Assembly (NCBI GenBank): GCA_023411815.1
Contig: JAEYOJ010000089.1
Span: 1 to 64,000, forward strand
Length of the DNA: 64,000 bases
Origin: Pseudomonadota bacterium
GTDB lineage: Bacteria > Desulfobacterota > Desulfovibrionia > Desulfovibrionales > Desulfovibrionaceae
Direction: 5' to 3'
The notes under the pieces were generated by a model, which searched no databases, had not been told where the DNA came from, and was given only the letters and a program-made list of their open reading frames with translations. Of the stretch, positions 8,210-16,825 are shown one piece after another (positions within the stretch are counted from its first letter, which is position 1; each line of letters begins with the position of its first letter). A program made the translations under genes and the position numbers.

Positions 8210-9799
8210 TTAGGCGTCGCCTCCCCCGTTATCCGCTCCCGGATTCTTCTTTCGCTTGTTGCGAGGACGACGGCGTTTCTTGTGTTCGCCGCCTTCCCGG
8301 GTCGATGCCTGTTCAGGCTCTGCTTGCGGCTCGGAGCGGGGCGTGGCCTGCCGGATATCCGGGAGCGCGGGCGGAGAATGCAGAGTCTGTTGATAATAGT
8401 CATCCAGGAGCATGGCGATTAGCGCCAGCTCTTCCTCGTTTTTGCCGAGTTCCTGGGCCAGCGGCATGAAGCGCATCATGCGCTCCTGACGCAGGGGCGG
8501 CCTGGCTCGCAGGGTGGATTCCAGAAGCGCGGTGACGCGCTCCGTGGCCACGGCCTGGACATTTTCGTCCGTGGGCAATGGGCGCTCCACGAGATCGATG
8601 GAGAAGCGCTTGGCCAGACGCTGCATTTCAAGCTTCTGGATGACGTCGACCAGCGTGATGACCTCGCCGCTGGCTCCGGCCCTGCCGGTGCGGCCGGCGC
8701 GATGGATGTAGGACTCAGGGTCCTCGGGCGGCTCGTACATGATGACGTGCGAAAGATCGTGGATATCGATGCCGCGCGCGGCAACGTCAGTGGAAACGAG
8801 CAGCCGCAAGGAGCCGGCGCGCACGCGGTCCAGGATGCGTTCCCGCTTGTTCTGGGAAAGATCACCGGACAGGCCGTCGGCGTCGTAGCCGAAGTTGGCC
8901 AGCACCGTCGAAACGTATTCCACCTGGGCCTTGGTGTTGCAGAAGATGAAGGCCGAGGCCGGGTTTTCCATCTCGATGATGCGCATGAGGCATCTTTCGC
9001 GTCCCATGCGCGGCACTTCGTAGATGACGTGCTGCACCTCGGCAACATGCACCTGCTTGCCCGAGAGGGACAGCATCCGCGGCTTGTGCATGAATTCCCC
9101 CGCCAAACGCATGACGAAGGGCGGGTAGGTGGCCGAGAACATGAATGTGTTGACGCGCCGCTTGGGCAAGTAGCGCTGAACCTGCTTCATGTCTGGGTAG
9201 AAGCCTATGGACAGCATGCGGTCGGCCTCGTCGAAGACGAGTGTGCGCAGATCCTGCAAGCTTAGGTTTTGGCGCAGCAGATGGTCTAGAATGCGGCCGG
9301 GCGTGCCGACCACGATATGCGCGCCTGCCTTGAAGCCTTCGATCTGCTTGCCGAAGCTAACTCCACCATAAACGGCAACGACCCTGGCGCGGTTTCCGAC
9401 AAGTGTTTCGGCCTCCTGAGCCACCTGCCGGGCCAGTTCGCGCGTGGGAACGAGCACAAGGGCCTGGGTGGTGGCCTGGCTCGGATCAATGCGCTCCATT
9501 ATGGGTAAAATGAAAGCTCCGGTCTTGCCACTGCCCGTCCTGGACTGGACCATGAGGTCGTATCCGCGCATCATGATGGGCATGGATTTTGCTTGAACAG
9601 GCATCAGGCCGTTCCAGCCAGCACGGGACAAGGCTTCTAACAGCAGGGGCGGGAGTTTCTCCAACGTCATTTCCTCGAGCCCCTCATCAGCCTCAACCTG
9701 GGTGATCGCAGAAACTCCGCCATTTTTAATCGACTCTTCCGTCAGGGGCTCTTCGCCCTCCTTGGGAGTGGCGCCGTCATTGATAGGGTCTTGGTTCAT
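8210..9799 (-). CDS. DEAD-box ATP-dependent RNA helicase
   Basis: The 529-residue protein carries the full motif set: Q motif region (NGLMPVQAKSMP), motif I SRTGSGKTG, Ia PTRELAR, Ib TPGRILD, II DEAD (VFDEADRM), III SATYP, then in the second RecA lobe FCNTKAQVE, STDVAARGID and HRAGRTGRAG (motif VI). It unwinds structured RNA using ATP. The C-terminus ends in a lysine/arginine-rich tail (KKRRRPRNKRKKN) likely to bind RNA. The ATG at 9799 has an AAGGA site seven bases upstream and a good promoter just behind it. The reading frame stays open far upstream, but that part runs into the cheB region and is not coding. Confidence 0.92.
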   Translation of the reverse strand: MNQDPINDGATPKEGEEPLTEESIKNGGVSAITQVEADEGLEEMTLEKLPPLLLEALSRAGWNGLMPVQAKSMPIMMRGYDLMVQSRTGSGKTGAFILPIMERIDPSQATTQALVLVPTRELARQVAQEAETLVGNRARVVAVYGGVSFGKQIEGFKAGAHIVVGTPGRILDHLLRQNLSLQDLRTLVFDEADRMLSIGFYPDMKQVQRYLPKRRVNTFMFSATYPPFVMRLAGEFMHKPRMLSLSGKQVHVAEVQHVIYEVPRMGRERCLMRIIEMENPASAFIFCNTKAQVEYVSTVLANFGYDADGLSGDLSQNKRERILDRVRAGSLRLLVSTDVAARGIDIHDLSHVIMYEPPEDPESYIHRAGRTGRAGASGEVITLVDVIQKLEMQRLAKRFSIDLVERPLPTDENVQAVATERVTALLESTLRARPPLRQERMMRFMPLAQELGKNEEELALIAMLLDDYYQQTLHSPPALPDIRQATPRSEPQAEPEQASTREGGEHKKRRRPRNKRKKNPGADNGGGDA

Positions 9800-9835
9800 G
9801 ATACGTCCTTTTATCAACCTAACGGTAATGTCGCG

Positions 9836-9864
9836 ATCATAAGGCCTGACAGAAGGCAAGGCAA
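9836..9864 (-). promoter_or_regulatory. Candidate sigma70 promoter of the DEAD-box helicase gene
   Basis: Read on the minus strand there is TTGCCT (9864-9859), a 17-base spacer, then TATGAT (9841-9836). Transcription would start near 9829, giving a leader of about 30 bases before the ATG at 9799. The -10 box matches five of six consensus bases and the -35 four of six. Confidence 0.6.
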
Positions 9865-10240
9865 AAAGAATTGCATCCTGACACCAGAGTGCTGAAAAGC
9901 GCGACAGACCCTTTTCGCCGTCTTGGGGGTGCAGGTCAAGATGGATTACACGAAAGGTGTTATACTCCAACCGGATGCAAACCTGTTTTCGAGCATCACT
10001 GACTCGGGCCGGATGCAGGGCACAGACTTCTAGCTTTTCGCCGTTATCGGTGCTATTTTTGAAGTCCTCTAAGCGGCATATGTATATTTGACTGTTCTTG
10101 TAATTACCAGACGAATATTCTGTTCGTATGGTATGTGCATGAACACCTGGACAGGTTAAATGATTGCGCTTCCAAATCTTGTGGCCGTGAGCAAGGCGGT
10201 TTGCAAGATAGGGCGGAAGACGGCAAGAATTGTATATTAC
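9865..10240. other. Non-coding spacer between the DEAD-box gene and cheB
   Basis: About 375 bases lie between the helicase promoter and the cheB ribosome site. No convincing ORF with its own ribosome site is visible. The part around 10060-10140 is AT-rich and holds a TTGACT (10088-10093), but I could not pair it with a good -10 box. The cheB promoter is presumably here. Confidence 0.5.
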
Positions 10241-10252
10241 AGGAGGAGCGCA

Positions 10253-11311
10253 TTGATTCGGGTAGTCGTCATCGATGATTCCGCCTTCATGCGCAAGGCT
10301 ATCAGCACCATGCTCGCCAAGGATCCTGAGATCCAGGTCGTGGGCACGGCCAATAACGGCAACGAAGGGATCGAGCGCATTCGCGAACTCGACCCCGATG
10401 TCGTGACACTGGATATCGAGATGCCCGTCATGGACGGGTTGACCGCCTTGCGGCACATCATGATGGAAATGCCCCGGCCGGTGATCATGGTCAGTTCACT
10501 GACCACCGAAGGCGCCGAGGCAACGCTCAAGGCCATGGAGCTTGGAGCCGTCGATTTCATTTCCAAGGAATTGTCCAAGGTTTCCCTTGATATCATAAAG
10601 ATCGAAGCGGACCTGCAGAAGAAGGTCAAGGCTGTTGCCAAGCGGAAGCTTCGCCACCGAATCCCGCATCGGCCGGTACCGCGTTCCCCTGAGGCGCATC
10701 CGCGTGAGGGCGTTACGGCCATTGGCGGGCGTCCTGTCCGGGACATAGTGGCTATCGGAGTCTCCACGGGGGGGCCTCCGGCCGTGCAGAAGGTCCTGTC
10801 AGTTCTTCCCGCGAACCTTCCGGCTGCAATCCTCATTGCGCAGCACATGCCGCCGGCGTTCACGGGCCCCTTCGCCAAGAGACTGGACAACGTTTGTGCC
10901 ATCAGCGTCAAAGAGGCCGAAGATGGTGAACCGCTCAAACCAGGAACGGTGTACATCGCACCCGGCGGTAAGCATCTCAGAATAGCTCAGCGAGGCACCA
11001 AACTCGATGTCGTTGTGAGTCCGGACCCTGCGGGCGCTCTCTACAAGCCGTCAGCCAATGAGCTTATCTCCTCGGTTGCGGAGACCATGGGGCGCCGGTC
11101 TCTGGGAGTCATTCTCACGGGCATGGGAAATGATGGTCTGGAAGGGATTCGTGATCTCAAGGCTCGCGGTGGCCTGGTTCTGGCCCAGAATGATGCGACG
11201 TGCGTGGTTTACGGCATGCCCAAGGCTATAGTCGATGCGGGACTTGCCGATAGAATAGTTGGGATCGACGAGATGGGTCCGGCAATCATCAGCAGCCTGT
11301 ACGAAAATTGA
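10253..11311 (+). CDS. cheB: Chemotaxis protein-glutamate methylesterase/deamidase CheB
   Basis: REC domain (about 1-120, with VVIDDSAFMRK at the start and acceptor Asp in TLDIEMPVMDG), linker, then the CheB methylesterase domain with catalytic Ser171 in AIGVSTGGPPA, His in AQHMPPAFT and Asp in GMGNDG. It removes methyl groups from chemoreceptors for adaptation. I chose the TTG at 10253: AGGAGG lies six bases upstream and the protein then begins IRVVVIDDSAF, as the family does. An upstream GTG or ATG frame has no such site. It is the first gene of a long operon that runs to cheA. Confidence 0.95.
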   Translation: MIRVVVIDDSAFMRKAISTMLAKDPEIQVVGTANNGNEGIERIRELDPDVVTLDIEMPVMDGLTALRHIMMEMPRPVIMVSSLTTEGAEATLKAMELGAVDFISKELSKVSLDIIKIEADLQKKVKAVAKRKLRHRIPHRPVPRSPEAHPREGVTAIGGRPVRDIVAIGVSTGGPPAVQKVLSVLPANLPAAILIAQHMPPAFTGPFAKRLDNVCAISVKEAEDGEPLKPGTVYIAPGGKHLRIAQRGTKLDVVVSPDPAGALYKPSANELISSVAETMGRRSLGVILTGMGNDGLEGIRDLKARGGLVLAQNDATCVVYGMPKAIVDAGLADRIVGIDEMGPAIISSLYEN

Positions 11312-11390
11312 GGTTGCGGCCTGCCGGGTCGGCCCGGTCGTGCGCATGTATGGCGCGGCTGTCTGGCGGACCCGAATCCGAGGTATAAGC

Positions 11391-13316
11391 ATGGCTGAAT
11401 GCCAGAGTATTCTAGCACAGTTGTCCAGCGGCCAGACAGAGCTTGTGCGCGAAGCTGCCTACAATGCGGGCGAGTCCGGGTGTGAGGAGAGCGTTCCGCT
11501 TCTGGCCGGGCTCCTGCGGAGCAAAAATGTAGGGATTCAGGAGGCGGCCGAGATCGCCCTGCGCAAGATCGGAGGGGCGAGCACAGTCAGGTCCGTGTTG
11601 CCGCTGCTGCGTAGCGACGAAGCTCCTGTGCGCAACGTGGCCATGGATATCCTGCGCACCGTGGGCGATCAGGATTTCGAGTCCCTGGTGACCATTCTGC
11701 GGGATGACGATCCCGATATCCGCATTTTCGCCGCCGACATCCTCGGCTCCACCAGGAATATCCTGGCCGTGGCGCCGTTGTGCGATGCGCTGCTCAAGGA
11801 TCCCGAAGTCAACGTGCGCTATCAGGCGGCCGTCAGCTTGGGTGATTTGGCCTTCCATGAAGGAGCGCCTTGCCTCAACAGGGCCCTGGAGGACGAGGAG
11901 TGGGTGCAGTTCGCAGTCATCGAGGCCTTGGCGAAGATCAAGGACGACACCTCGGTTGGCGCCCTGGTTTTGGCCCTGAACCGTTCTTCGGATCTCGTTG
12001 CCTCCATGATCGTCGATGCCTTGGGAGAGATGGGCAACATCAAGGCCGTCAATCTGCTCCTGCGGCGCATGGATGCCAGTCCCACTGCTTTGCGCAACAA
12101 GATCGTCAAGGCCGTGGTCAAGATTCTTGGCGGCAAGTCCCTTTCCCTGCTTACGGAAAAGGAGCGTGAAAGGTTCCGGGTCTACCTGCTGGTGGCCATT
12201 CGTGACGAGGATGTCGAGATCCAGGATGCAGCCATTCATGGCCTGGGATATCTGGGCAACGACATGGCCAGCCTGGAGATCCTGGATCTGGCCGGGAAGA
12301 TGAACCCTGACTTTGACCGTGAGCGCATTTTGCACGCCATAGATATGCTCGTGAATATCGGCCCCGGTCCGGCTTTGGTCCGGGCCCTGGATCAGGATGA
12401 TGGTCAAATAGCCTCGGTGGCCGTAGAGGTCATGGCTAGGCTCAAGAACAAAGATCTCAACCACGCGCTCATGCAGGCTTTCTGGACCAAGAATCGCGAT
12501 ATCCAGCGCGAGATCGTCGCGGCCCTTCTACGCGTCGCGGATCCGGAGGAAGCGCCGTTCTTCATGGACATTCTTGACCGGCATGAGGACGGAACTGTGC
12601 TCAAGGGCGCCATTGCTTTCCTGGGTGTCAAGATCAAGGCGCAACAGGCCGGCGACAAGCTCTTTGGCATGCTTGACCACCCCTATGACGACGTCAAGGA
12701 AGCTGCCCTGGAGGCTTGCCTGGCCATCTTCGACAGCGGCATGCGCGAACGTTTCGATCAATTCTTCCGCAGTGAGAACCCGGTGCGCCGCCTCATGGCC
12801 GTGTACGCTCTGGGAAAGTCCGGTGACGCGACAGCGAGGGCGAGGATCGAGGAAGCCCTCGGTGACGAGGTGTCGGACGTGCGCAAGGTCGCCGTCGAGG
12901 CGCTCGCCGAGTTGTGCGGGTCGGACGAAAACGTGCTGCCAATCCTCTCCAGTGTCATGAATGATGAGGTTCCCGAGGTGCGCACGGCGGTGGTCGAGGT
13001 GCTCGGCAAGCTGAACCTGGACAAGGCCGTGCCGCTGCTCATGCAGAGCCTGGACGACCGCAACGATTGGGTACGCATACGGGCCATGGAGGCCCTGGCC
13101 GCTCGCAAGGAGCCATCGGCCATTCCAAGAGTCGTTCCCCTGCTGCACGCGGAAAACACGTTGCTCATCATCAAGGCCATTGCCTGCCTCGGCGCGATCG
13201 GGGGCCAAGCCGCCTTCCGCTCACTGCTCGAGATGACAAACCATGATGATCCGCAGATTCAGTCCGCTGCCGCGGAAGCCGTTGCGATGATCAAGGGACA
13301 GGGAGAGGTGCGCTAG
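11391..13316 (+). CDS. HEAT-repeat protein in the chemotaxis operon
   Basis: The 641-residue protein consists almost entirely of about 30-residue HEAT/PBS-lyase-type helical repeats, for example VRNVAMDILRTVGD, VRYQAAVSLGDLAFH, VQFAVIEALAKIKDD, VRKVAVEALAELCG and VRIRAMEALAARKE. No catalytic domain, signal peptide or membrane segment is visible. Such solenoids act as protein-binding scaffolds. Its place between cheB and cheR suggests a partner among chemotaxis proteins, but no specific role is known to me. The ATG at 11391 follows a GAGG site and its stop codon directly abuts the cheR start. Confidence 0.85.
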   Translation: MAECQSILAQLSSGQTELVREAAYNAGESGCEESVPLLAGLLRSKNVGIQEAAEIALRKIGGASTVRSVLPLLRSDEAPVRNVAMDILRTVGDQDFESLVTILRDDDPDIRIFAADILGSTRNILAVAPLCDALLKDPEVNVRYQAAVSLGDLAFHEGAPCLNRALEDEEWVQFAVIEALAKIKDDTSVGALVLALNRSSDLVASMIVDALGEMGNIKAVNLLLRRMDASPTALRNKIVKAVVKILGGKSLSLLTEKERERFRVYLLVAIRDEDVEIQDAAIHGLGYLGNDMASLEILDLAGKMNPDFDRERILHAIDMLVNIGPGPALVRALDQDDGQIASVAVEVMARLKNKDLNHALMQAFWTKNRDIQREIVAALLRVADPEEAPFFMDILDRHEDGTVLKGAIAFLGVKIKAQQAGDKLFGMLDHPYDDVKEAALEACLAIFDSGMRERFDQFFRSENPVRRLMAVYALGKSGDATARARIEEALGDEVSDVRKVAVEALAELCGSDENVLPILSSVMNDEVPEVRTAVVEVLGKLNLDKAVPLLMQSLDDRNDWVRIRAMEALAARKEPSAIPRVVPLLHAENTLLIIKAIACLGAIGGQAAFRSLLEMTNHDDPQIQSAAAEAVAMIKGQGEVR

Positions 13317-14195
13317 ATGTCTTCCCTGTTTTCCAAAACGATCACCCTCGGAAAAGAGCTCAAGATAAGCGACGGCGAATTCGTTCAGCTTCGCGACTTC
13401 ATCTACCAGAAAAGCGGCATCTTCATTGCCGACAACCGCAAGTACCTACTGGAGAATCGCCTTGCCAACCGGCTCAAGGCCCTGAATCTTAAGGACTTCG
13501 GCGAGTATTTCTACTTTCTTCAGTACGACTCCAAGCGTCAGGGGGAGATGACCGAGCTTTTCAATGCGGTAACGACCAACGAGACTAGCTTTTATCGCAA
13601 TCCGCCGCAGCTTCAGGTCTTTCAGGACAAGGTGCTGCCCGAAATTCTCGATGAGCAGCGCAAGAAACGCACGCGCACGCTGCGCATCTGGTCGGCCGGC
13701 TGCTCCACCGGCGAAGAGCCTTACACCCTTGGTATCATCCTGCACGAGGTTTTGGGGGCTGAGATCAGCATGTGGAACATCAAGATCACAGCCAACGACC
13801 TTTCGGAGAGCGTGCTCCAGTCCGCCCGCGCGGGTGTGTACACGGATTACGCATTACGCACCACGCCCAAGGAGATCGTGGACAAGTGGTTCACTCCGCA
13901 GGACGGAAAGTTCCTGATCAAGCCGGAAGTGAAAAAAATGGTTTCCTTCGGCGCCATCAACCTGAGCGACAGGGCGTTGATGAAGCGGGTGGAGAGTTCC
14001 CATGTGATCTTCTGTCGCAATGTGATCATCTACTTCGATGATGAGATGAAAAAGCTGGTCATCAGTTCCTTTTACGACAACCTCCTTGCCGGCGGGTATT
14101 TGTTTATCGGCCATTCCGAGTCGCTGCACAACATATCCAGGGCTTTCAAACCGGTGCACCATCCCGGCGCTATCATCTACCGCAAGGAGGAGTAG
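13317..14195 (+). CDS. cheR: Chemotaxis protein methyltransferase CheR
   Basis: The 292-residue protein has the all-alpha N-terminal CheR domain (about 15-75) and the SAM-dependent methyltransferase domain with motif I-like IWSAGCSTGEEPYTLG and FCRNVIIYFDDE. NAVTTNETSFYRNP is the typical CheR junction. It methylates glutamates on chemoreceptors, opposing CheB. The ATG follows the stop codon of the HEAT-repeat gene without a gap, which implies translational coupling. No receptor (MCP) gene is present in the window. Confidence 0.95.
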   Translation: MSSLFSKTITLGKELKISDGEFVQLRDFIYQKSGIFIADNRKYLLENRLANRLKALNLKDFGEYFYFLQYDSKRQGEMTELFNAVTTNETSFYRNPPQLQVFQDKVLPEILDEQRKKRTRTLRIWSAGCSTGEEPYTLGIILHEVLGAEISMWNIKITANDLSESVLQSARAGVYTDYALRTTPKEIVDKWFTPQDGKFLIKPEVKKMVSFGAINLSDRALMKRVESSHVIFCRNVIIYFDDEMKKLVISSFYDNLLAGGYLFIGHSESLHNISRAFKPVHHPGAIIYRKEE

Positions 14196-14201
14196 CCAGG
14201 C

Positions 14202-14600
14202 ATGAAATCGGTGGTTGAAGAGAAAAGGGAATACACGCGGCTGCCCAAGAGCTTTCGTGTCGAGATAAGGAAGCTGGCCTTTCCATTAAATGCACATCCG
14301 GCTCAGACCGTGGAGAGTGTGGATATTAGCGCCGGCGGATTGCGTGTGGAGTGCCGGGGCCTATTTGAGACGGGGGACAAGGTTCAGGTGCGCATCTTCA
14401 TAGCGAACCTGAACAGATTCCACCCCGGTTTTCTGAAGGTGTTCGAAAGCGCAACAGATCAAAGCATGCAGGCTATCGGCGAGGTTGTCCACATGGAAAG
14501 GAGCCTCGGCGGCTCGATGTTGGGCATTAAGTTCGTTGATGTCGACCAGGATGATTGGAAGGCCTTGCATCTCAAGATTCAAAGCGAGCTGAAGAAATAA
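14202..14600 (+). CDS. PilZ-domain protein (predicted c-di-GMP receptor)
   Basis: The 132-residue protein is a single PilZ domain. The two c-di-GMP binding motifs are complete: RxxxR as REYTR (residues 9-13) and D/NxSxxG as DISAGG (about 45-50). It should therefore bind c-di-GMP. It lies six bases after cheR and seems part of the che operon, which would connect array function or flagellar output to c-di-GMP. The proteins it contacts are unknown. Confidence 0.85.
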   Translation: MKSVVEEKREYTRLPKSFRVEIRKLAFPLNAHPAQTVESVDISAGGLRVECRGLFETGDKVQVRIFIANLNRFHPGFLKVFESATDQSMQAIGEVVHMERSLGGSMLGIKFVDVDQDDWKALHLKIQSELKK

Positions 14601-14663
14601 AGCGCGGTGGCTCGGGCGGGCGCATGCCCGCAAGACGCCGCTAAACGCAAAAGAGGGAAGACC

Positions 14664-15443
14664 GTGGGCGCAACAATACTGCCGATCGCCAACCAGAAGG
14701 GCGGAGTGGGCAAGACCACCACGGCCCTGTCCTTGGGCGCGGCCTTGGTCAGGCTCAAGAAGAAGGTCCTGGTCGTGGATTTGGACCCGCATGCAAATGC
14801 TTCCATCCACATGGCCTTCTTTCCGGAAAAGCTCAAACACACGGTGCTTGACTTGTTCCTCTCCAACGGCCAGCAGCGGGATGTCTGGGACAAGATCATC
14901 TATTCGGAAAAGGGCAGCGGCTTCGACTTCGTGCCCAGCCATATCCGGCTTTCCGAACTGGAGGTGGACCTCAAGGACAAGCCCGGCAAGGGGCTCATCC
15001 TGCGCAAGGCCCTGGAAGCAGTAAGCGACGACTACGATTATATTCTCCTGGATTGCCCGCCCCATGTAGGCATCATCCTGGTCAACGCTCTGGTGGCTGG
15101 TGATCTGCTCATTATTCCGATCCAGACCGATTTTCTGGCCTTGCATGGCGTGCGGCTCATTTTCGACACCATCCGTACCTTGAGCAAGGCCTTGAAGCGC
15201 CCCATCCGTTTCCGTGCCCTGCCAACCATGTACGATCAGCGCGCCAGCGCCTGTCGCAGGGTGCTCGACATCCTCTCAAAGAAGATGCCTGACCGCCTTT
15301 TTGACTCAGTCATCAGCATGGATACGAAGTTTCGGGAAGCCAGTGCCCAGGGACGGGTGATCTTCGATATCGATCCCAAATGCAGCGGCGCCAAGCAGTA
15401 CCTCCAACTCGCCAAAGAGATTATCGCTCATGAAAACTCCTGA
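14664..15443 (+). CDS. ParA/MinD-type ATPase in the chemotaxis operon
   Basis: The 259-residue protein starts with a deviant Walker A (ANQKGGVGKTTTA) and has the ParA Walker A-prime (VVDLDPHANAS) and LLDCPPHVG. ParA proteins position cargo such as plasmids or chemotaxis clusters through ATP-driven dimerisation on the nucleoid or pole. I chose the GTG at 14664, six bases after a GAGGG site; an upstream GTG at 14607 lacks a site and would add a non-conserved stretch. The gene overlaps the next one, a CheW with an N-terminal extension, by 14 bases. That suggests a ParC/ParP-like array-placing role. Confidence 0.88.
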   Translation: MGATILPIANQKGGVGKTTTALSLGAALVRLKKKVLVVDLDPHANASIHMAFFPEKLKHTVLDLFLSNGQQRDVWDKIIYSEKGSGFDFVPSHIRLSELEVDLKDKPGKGLILRKALEAVSDDYDYILLDCPPHVGIILVNALVAGDLLIIPIQTDFLALHGVRLIFDTIRTLSKALKRPIRFRALPTMYDQRASACRRVLDILSKKMPDRLFDSVISMDTKFREASAQGRVIFDIDPKCSGAKQYLQLAKEIIAHENS

Positions 15444-16377
15444 AGAGTACATAACCGAAAGTGTCTTCATCCCAGAAGAGGTTCAGAAGGACAGTCCGTT
15501 CAGCGATGCGGAGCAGGCCTTCATCGACAAATACCTCGGTGTGGGAGGCGAGCAGTTCCTGGCCAAGGTGCCCAGGGTCGATCCGAGGGGTATCGATGTC
15601 GCGCAGGGCGTTGTTCAGGCCGCACCGGCCAAGGTCCAGGAGCGTCTTGCTCAGGTTGAGCCGTCCGTTCCTGCCTCTGTGGAAGCCAAGATCGCCGAGC
15701 CCGCGCCGGTAGTTCCCTCTTCCGAGGTCGCGGCACCCAAGGCTACTGAAGCCCCAGTTGGCGACAAGACGGAAGCAAAGGCTGGGCAGGCTGTTAGTGA
15801 GGAAAAGGCGCAGGCGGGCCTTGCCCAGCCTGTTCCGGCCAAGCCCGTGCCCCAGGGTAATACCACGCCGGTGAAATCCGTTCATGTCGCGGCTTCGGCC
15901 AAAGGTGAGGAAAAGGCCGAGGATTTACGCAACAAGGAGGGATTGCAGCTGGTGAGTTTCCTGCTCGACGCACGGGAGATGGCCTTGCCCATCCAGTGCA
16001 TTCAGGAGGTCATCCGCTACATCGAGCCTACCAAGATCCCGTCCGCGCAGACTTTTGTGTCCGGTGTCATCAACCTGCGCGGCAAGGTCACGCCGCTTCT
16101 GAACCTGCGGGCTCTGATGGGGCAGCGGGGCAGCCAGGAAAGCAACGGCAAAGTCGATCGGTTCATCGTGGTCTGCCGCCACAAAGGACTGCAGGTAGGC
16201 CTCATAGTCACTGCCATCTCGACCATGTACCGCCCTCCGGCGCGGGATATCGAATGGAACATCGAGGCTCAGGTTGGCATCAGTTCCGCATTTGTCGCGG
16301 GCTTGATGAAAAAGGACGATAAGCTCATCAACATACTCTCCATCGACCAGCTTGTTGATAGGGTCATTGCGAGGTAG
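15430..16377 (+). CDS. cheW: CheW-domain protein with long N-terminal extension
   Basis: The 315-residue protein has a CheW domain only in its second half (about 170-312, from LQLVSFLLDAREMALPI, with VSGVINLRGKVTPLLNLR as the core signature). Before it lie a conserved-looking acidic N-terminal segment (about 1-40) and a roughly 100-residue Ala/Pro/Val/Lys-rich, low-complexity linker. Ordinary CheW proteins are about 160 residues. CheW links CheA to receptors; the extension probably recruits the ParA-type ATPase encoded just upstream, with which the gene overlaps by 14 bases. That recruitment is an inference by analogy with Vibrio ParP, which also has a CheW-like domain. Confidence 0.9.
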   Translation: MKTPEEYITESVFIPEEVQKDSPFSDAEQAFIDKYLGVGGEQFLAKVPRVDPRGIDVAQGVVQAAPAKVQERLAQVEPSVPASVEAKIAEPAPVVPSSEVAAPKATEAPVGDKTEAKAGQAVSEEKAQAGLAQPVPAKPVPQGNTTPVKSVHVAASAKGEEKAEDLRNKEGLQLVSFLLDAREMALPIQCIQEVIRYIEPTKIPSAQTFVSGVINLRGKVTPLLNLRALMGQRGSQESNGKVDRFIVVCRHKGLQVGLIVTAISTMYRPPARDIEWNIEAQVGISSAFVAGLMKKDDKLINILSIDQLVDRVIAR

Positions 16378-16386
16378 GAGAAAGCC

Positions 16387-16758
16387 ATGTCCAAGCATAT
16401 TCTCATCGTGGACGATTCAAAAACCGTCCGCAACCTCGTGGCCTTCATCATGAAGAAGGAAGGCTTCAAGGTGACTACGGCCGAGGACGGCCTCGACGGT
16501 CTCGAGAAGCTATACTCCAACTCCATCGACCTGATTATCTCGGACGTGAACATGCCGCGCATGGACGGATTCACCTTCATAAAAACCGTGCGCGAGCAGG
16601 AAGCGTACAAGGACACGCCCATCGTCGTCCTTTCCACCGAGGGCCAGGAAAAGGACATCCAGCAAGGCATGAACCTCGGCGCCAACCTCTATCTGGTAAA
16701 GCCGGCACAGCCGGAGAAAATGGTCGTCAACGTCAGGATGCTGCTCGGCACCGAGTAG
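16387..16758 (+). CDS. cheY: CheY-type single-domain response regulator
   Basis: The 123-residue protein is one receiver domain: acidic pair in LIVDDSKTVR (Asp9-Asp10), phosphoacceptor Asp53 (IISDVNMP), Thr/Ser switch in VVLSTEG and the conserved Lys in YLVKPAQ. It lies nine bases after cheW and upstream of cheA, so it is the likely phosphorylation target of that CheA, acting on the flagellar motor or another output. The ATG follows a GTAGGAG site. Confidence 0.93.
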   Translation: MSKHILIVDDSKTVRNLVAFIMKKEGFKVTTAEDGLDGLEKLYSNSIDLIISDVNMPRMDGFTFIKTVREQEAYKDTPIVVLSTEGQEKDIQQGMNLGANLYLVKPAQPEKMVVNVRMLLGTE

Positions 16759-16825
16759 CCGATGCAATGCCGGTTTGATCCTAGATGACAGTCACTTTGG
16801 CAGCGCATGACTTAGAGGATATGCT

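Noticed and set aside
10160..10252. 31-codon N-terminal extension of CheB from an upstream ATG
   Set aside because: It adds a non-receiver stretch and lacks a ribosome site; TTG at 10253 with AGGAGG six bases before it fits the family N-terminus.
9800..10456. Open frame extending upstream of the DEAD-box gene (minus strand)
   Set aside because: It has no ribosome site, crosses the putative promoter, and is antisense to the start of cheB.
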